DNA of 64,000 bases. Source: Scleromatobacter humisilvae (GTDB lineage: Bacteria > Pseudomonadota > Gammaproteobacteria > Burkholderiales > Burkholderiaceae_C). The stretch lies in assembly GCF_023231945.1 (NCBI RefSeq), contig NZ_JAJLJH010000004.1, positions 248,001 to 312,000 on the forward strand, given 5' to 3'. The position numbers and the translations under genes were made by a program. Of this stretch, positions 61,278-64,000 are shown piece after piece. The notes beneath the pieces were generated by a model. That model was not told where the DNA came from. It did no database searches and worked only from the letters and a program-made list of their open reading frames with translations. Position 1 is the first letter of the stretch; each line of letters starts with the position of its first letter.

Positions 61278-62540
61278 ATGAACTTCTCCGCCGCGCACGC
61301 CACGTCCGCCCGTCCCACGCTGCAGGACGGCGCCGCGGAGCGGCCGCCCCTGGTCGTGTTCGCCGCCACGCGCTGGCGTTTCGACTGGCAGCGACCGCAA
61401 CAATTGCTGACCCGGCTTGCAAAGCATTACCGGGTGCTCTACGTCGAGGAGCCGCGCACCACGCACCAGGATCCGTGGCTCGAATGCGGCGAGGCCGCGC
61501 CCGGCGTCGAGGTGCTGGTCGCGCACACGCGCTGCGACGCCCGCGGCTTCCACGACGAGCAGCTGCCCGTCGTCGGCCGCCTGCTGGCGACGTTCATGCG
61601 CGAGCGCGGCATCGCCCGGCCGCTCGTCTGGCTGGACACGCCGGCCCCGCTGCCGCTGGCCGAGGCGCTGGATCCGCGCGGCATCGTCTACGACTGCCAC
61701 GACGACGCCGCGGCGACGTCGGACGACGACATCCTGCGCCACCGCGAGGCGAGGCTGATGCAGCTGGCCGACGTCGTCGTGGCCGGCGGCCCGTCGCTGT
61801 ACCAGTCGCATCGTGGCCGCCACGCCAACGTGCACTGCATCGCCAACGCGGTAGCCGCGACGCACTTCGCGCCGCCGGCGATGTCGGCCAAGTCGATCGA
61901 GGCCGTCTCGGCGCGCGCGATCCACGCGGCGATCCCGAATCCGCGGCTGGGCTTCTTCGGCGTCATCGACGAGCGCGTCGACCTCGACCTCCTCGCCCGC
62001 ATGGCCGACCTGCGCCCCGACTGGCACTTCGTGATGGCCGGCCCGCTGCGCGGCGTCGCGCCCGAGGCGCTGCCGCGGCGCGGCAACCTGACGTGGCTGG
62101 GCGCGCAGACCTACGCGATCCTGCCGCACCTGCAGGCGCACTGGGACGTGTGCCTGCTGCCGCTCAAGGTCGACGTCTGCGCGCACCGCGCGGCGCCGAT
62201 CGAGGCGCTCGAGTACCTGGCGGGGCAGAAGTCGGTGGTCAGCACGCCGGTGCACGACGTCGCCGCGCTGCATGGCCACACCGTGCGCATCGCCGACGGC
62301 GCGCATGCCTTCGTCGAGGCCTGCCGCGTCGCGATGTGCGAACGCGGGCCGCTGCGCCGCCAGCGCCGGATCGACGCACTGATCGCGGTGCATTCGTGCA
62401 CCTGGGAACGCGCCGCCGAACGCGTCCACAGGCTGCTGGTGGAGTTCGCGCACGAGCCCGCCGGGCTCCTCGTCGACGTGGCGCCGCTGCGGGTCGCCGG
62501 CGCGCCGCACAGGGATGCGTACCGGGCGTCGGCGAACTGA
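61278..62540 (+). CDS. Glycosyltransferase, GT4-like
   Basis: A 420-residue protein with WRFDWQRPQQLLTRLAKHYRVLYVEEP near the N-terminus, a phrase typical of polysaccharide glycosyltransferases that begin with a UDP-sugar acceptor fold. It continues with RLGFFGVIDERVDLDLLARM and IEALEYLAGQKSVVSTPV, the GT-B nucleotide-sugar region. No signal peptide. The start ATG at 61278 has GCAGGAA upstream. It is divergent from the kinase gene. The sugar and acceptor are not known. Confidence 0.83.
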   Translation: MNFSAAHATSARPTLQDGAAERPPLVVFAATRWRFDWQRPQQLLTRLAKHYRVLYVEEPRTTHQDPWLECGEAAPGVEVLVAHTRCDARGFHDEQLPVVGRLLATFMRERGIARPLVWLDTPAPLPLAEALDPRGIVYDCHDDAAATSDDDILRHREARLMQLADVVVAGGPSLYQSHRGRHANVHCIANAVAATHFAPPAMSAKSIEAVSARAIHAAIPNPRLGFFGVIDERVDLDLLARMADLRPDWHFVMAGPLRGVAPEALPRRGNLTWLGAQTYAILPHLQAHWDVCLLPLKVDVCAHRAAPIEALEYLAGQKSVVSTPVHDVAALHGHTVRIADGAHAFVEACRVAMCERGPLRRQRRIDALIAVHSCTWERAAERVHRLLVEFAHEPAGLLVDVAPLRVAGAPHRDAYRASAN

Positions 62541-62618
62541 GCGCGCGGGCATGCCGGATGCCCTTTGGCGGCTTGGCCGCGATCGCGGCGCCGCATTCAC
62601 TTCCAAGAGGAGTCCGCC

Positions 62619-62876
62619 ATGATTCGTTCGCTCTCGCTGTCCCTGACCCTCGCGGTCGCCCTCGCCTCGCAGTTCGCCCTCGGCGGCTGCAGCAAGAAGG
62701 AAGACGTCAGCAACACCCCGACGTCCGACACCGCCGCCAGCGCCCCCGACACGGGCGCCTCCAGCGCGATGGGCACCGCGTCGACGCCGATGGACAGCAT
62801 CAGCAGCGCCAGCGCCGTGGCCGGCTCCGATGCCGCGAGCGCCGCCATGTCGGCCAGCTCCGCCGCCAGCAACTGA
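62619..62876 (+). CDS. Small Ser/Ala-rich lipoprotein
   Basis: An 85-residue protein with a lipoprotein signal: LTLAVALASQFALGGC, the Cys being the lipidation site, followed by SKKED and a Ser/Ala/Thr-rich tail with several Met. The tail is low-complexity and could be a surface or periplasmic linker. A strong AAGAGGAG precedes the start. It stands after the glycosyltransferase gene, 78 bp away, with its own likely promoter, and before a terminator. Confidence 0.75.
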   Translation: MIRSLSLSLTLAVALASQFALGGCSKKEDVSNTPTSDTAASAPDTGASSAMGTASTPMDSISSASAVAGSDAASAAMSASSAASN

Positions 62877-62891
62877 TCCCGCGCAAGAGAA

Positions 62892-62918
62892 AAGGCCGCC
62901 TGATCGAGGCGGCCTTCT
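62892..62918 (+). terminator. Terminator hairpin after the small lipoprotein gene
   Basis: Stem AAGGCCGCC, loop of seven bases, GGCGGCCTT, followed by CTTGTTG. It is a nine-base-pair perfect stem. Its T run is short, and the upstream A-rich side (AGAGAAA) would provide the U tract for the opposite strand, so it probably serves the converging small gene as well. Confidence 0.7.
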
Positions 62919-62935
62919 TGTTGCGCTGACGATGT

Positions 62936-63133
62936 TCATTGAAGCGTCGGCGTGATGCCTTCCCATTGCCCGTTGGGCCCGGGCACCCAGACCTCGGTCG
63001 GGCGCGCCGGCTTCTTGTCGGGCGTGGGCCGCGCGGCGGGCCAGTTCAAGTCTTCGACATAGGAACAGCGTTGCGCGCGTCCGTGCGGAGGCAGCGGACG
63101 GATGACGGTACGGTTTGCAGCAAGCGGGTTCAT
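62936..63133 (-). CDS. Small hypothetical protein next to the TonB-dependent receptor
   Basis: A 65-residue protein, MNPLAANRTVIRPLPPHGRA, Cys-Ser-Tyr, then Pro-rich stretches with WVPGPNGQWEG near the end. It has no signal peptide or family I recognise. It follows the receptor gene at 63276 on the same strand with about 140 bp between them. The start ATG at 63133 is the first after a possible GGAGC. Its reality is moderately supported by composition. Confidence 0.5.
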   Translation of the reverse strand: MNPLAANRTVIRPLPPHGRAQRCSYVEDLNWPAARPTPDKKPARPTEVWVPGPNGQWEGITPTLQ

Positions 63134-63275
63134 CGGGCAAAGCTCCAGGATGCGCCGGCGACCCCATGTCGCCGATCGTTGCCCGGGCCGCCGCCTCCTG
63201 CGGCGACCCGTGGTCAACGAAACGGGCAAGACAGGTTCCCGTCAGCCGCCGTCGAGCCGGCGGCTTGCGTAAAGC

Positions 63276-64000
63276 TCAGAACGACTTCGTCACGCTCGCG
63301 TACACCGTGCGGCGCGGCCCGAACTGCGGCGCCCCGACGCCGATGCCGGTGCCGTCGCGCAGCTCGTAGACGTGGTCGAACACGTTGAGCACCGACAGCC
63401 GGCCGTCCACCTTGCCGAGCCAGCCGCCGAAGTCCCAGGCCTGCGACAGCGAGGCGTTGACCTGCGTGTAGCTGGGCAGGTGCTCGCTGTTGGCGAAGCC
63501 GCTCCGCAGGCCACTGCCGAACAGCGCGTCCGCGCCCAGCGTCGTCTGCGTCGCGAAGCGATACGACGCGCCGGCCGAGGCCGTCACCTTCTGGTCGTGG
63601 TCGAGATGCACCCAGTGCGAGGCGATGTAGGTGATCTCCTCCGGGTCGAAGTTGAACTGGCCGGTGACGATCTGCTGGCCCTCGGCCTTGGAGAACGCGA
63701 GGTTGCCGTACGCGGTGAAGGCGGCGAGCTTGTAGTTGGCGGTCAGCTCGAGCCCGCGCACGCGGCCCTTGGCGTAGTTGAACGCGGAATAGATCAGCGC
63801 GTTGCCGAACTGGCCCTCGTCCTGCAGGTTGCGCACCTCGCGGTCGTAGGCATCGACGCCCAGCGACAGGTTGGACGTCGCGTCCCAGGCCAGGCCCGCG
63901 TCGAAGTAGTTCGAGCGCTCCGACTTGACCGCCGTATCCGCGTCCGACGGCAGCGCGTTGGTCGTGCCGGCGAACTTCGCCACCGAGGTGGTGTCGATCT
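63276..64000 (-). CDS. TonB-dependent receptor, C-terminal part (cut by the window edge)
   Basis: The visible 240 residues are the end of an outer-membrane barrel: NYFDAGLAWDATSNLSLGVD, RGLELTANYKLAAFTAYGNLAF, ASYRFATQTTLGADALFGS and the end RRTVYASVTKSF with a C-terminal Phe, as usual for these receptors. VLNVFDHVYELRDGTG is the typical last-strand region. The N-terminus and plug lie beyond base 64000. Ligand class cannot be told. It is distinct from the receptor at 2607. Confidence 0.88.
   Translation of the reverse strand, partial: IDTTSVAKFAGTTNALPSDADTAVKSERSNYFDAGLAWDATSNLSLGVDAYDREVRNLQDEGQFGNALIYSAFNYAKGRVRGLELTANYKLAAFTAYGNLAFSKAEGQQIVTGQFNFDPEEITYIASHWVHLDHDQKVTASAGASYRFATQTTLGADALFGSGLRSGFANSEHLPSYTQVNASLSQAWDFGGWLGKVDGRLSVLNVFDHVYELRDGTGIGVGAPQFGPRRTVYASVTKSF

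Overview
The window is high-GC DNA (clearly above 65% in the core genes) that reads like a betaproteobacterial chromosome of the order Burkholderiales. Supporting signs are the smc-zipA-ligA-def block, a dialkylglycine decarboxylase almost identical in layout to the Burkholderia enzyme with its divergent LysR regulator, a livFGMHJ-type amino-acid ABC cluster, a Cys-type SelO and a YciB-BolA-parvulin run. No rRNA, complete tRNA or CRISPR array was found.

Region 1 (1-11.5 kb) is a coherent and unusual module. A sigma-54 activator (cut by the window edge) lies beside a membrane cytochrome b and a rhodanese-fold protein. These are divergent from a TonB-dependent receptor, a DUF1549/DUF1553 protein with a CxxCH motif, a Tat-exported DUF1501 protein, three tiny c-type cytochromes and a lectin-like secreted protein. 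Three sequences with the sigma-54 spacing GG-N10-GC sit in front of the three transcription units. I infer a sigma-54-controlled envelope uptake and redox system of unknown substrate; this is the best candidate here for an undescribed system. Region 2 (11.5-15.4 kb) holds an inverted array of 31-bp REP-like repeats, an MBL-fold hydrolase and an ExbB-ExbD-ExbD-TonB energiser. Region 3 (15.6-20.7 kb) has a dienelactone hydrolase, dgdR/dgdA, a second degenerate dgdA 3' end, a 21-bp minisatellite and a DUF3291 gene.

Region 4 (20.8-30.8 kb) is accessory DNA with visibly lower GC. Nine small orphan genes, all on the minus strand, are separated by diverged copies of one imperfect hairpin repeat of about 37 bp. 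The array ends at a deletion derivative of an IS30 element. Beyond it come a broken Sel1-repeat gene, a 3' fragment of a serine tRNA, a PEP-CTERM protein overlapping a large subtilisin-like protease, and a gene with two frameshifts. A further small gene flanked by the same hairpin repeat follows.

Region 5 (30.8-64 kb) is mostly ordinary core genome: the liv ABC transporter with binding protein, an acyl-CoA ligase, SelO, YciB, BolA, parvulin, an E-set esterase, YbbA/TesA, a FecR/DUF6600 protein, peptide deformylase, LigA, RDD and HAD proteins, an esterase lipoprotein, an orphan LanC-like protein, a GNAT, ZipA, SMC, QueF, a SET-domain protein, a Ser/Thr kinase, a glycosyltransferase, small lipoproteins, and the 3' end of a second TonB-dependent receptor.
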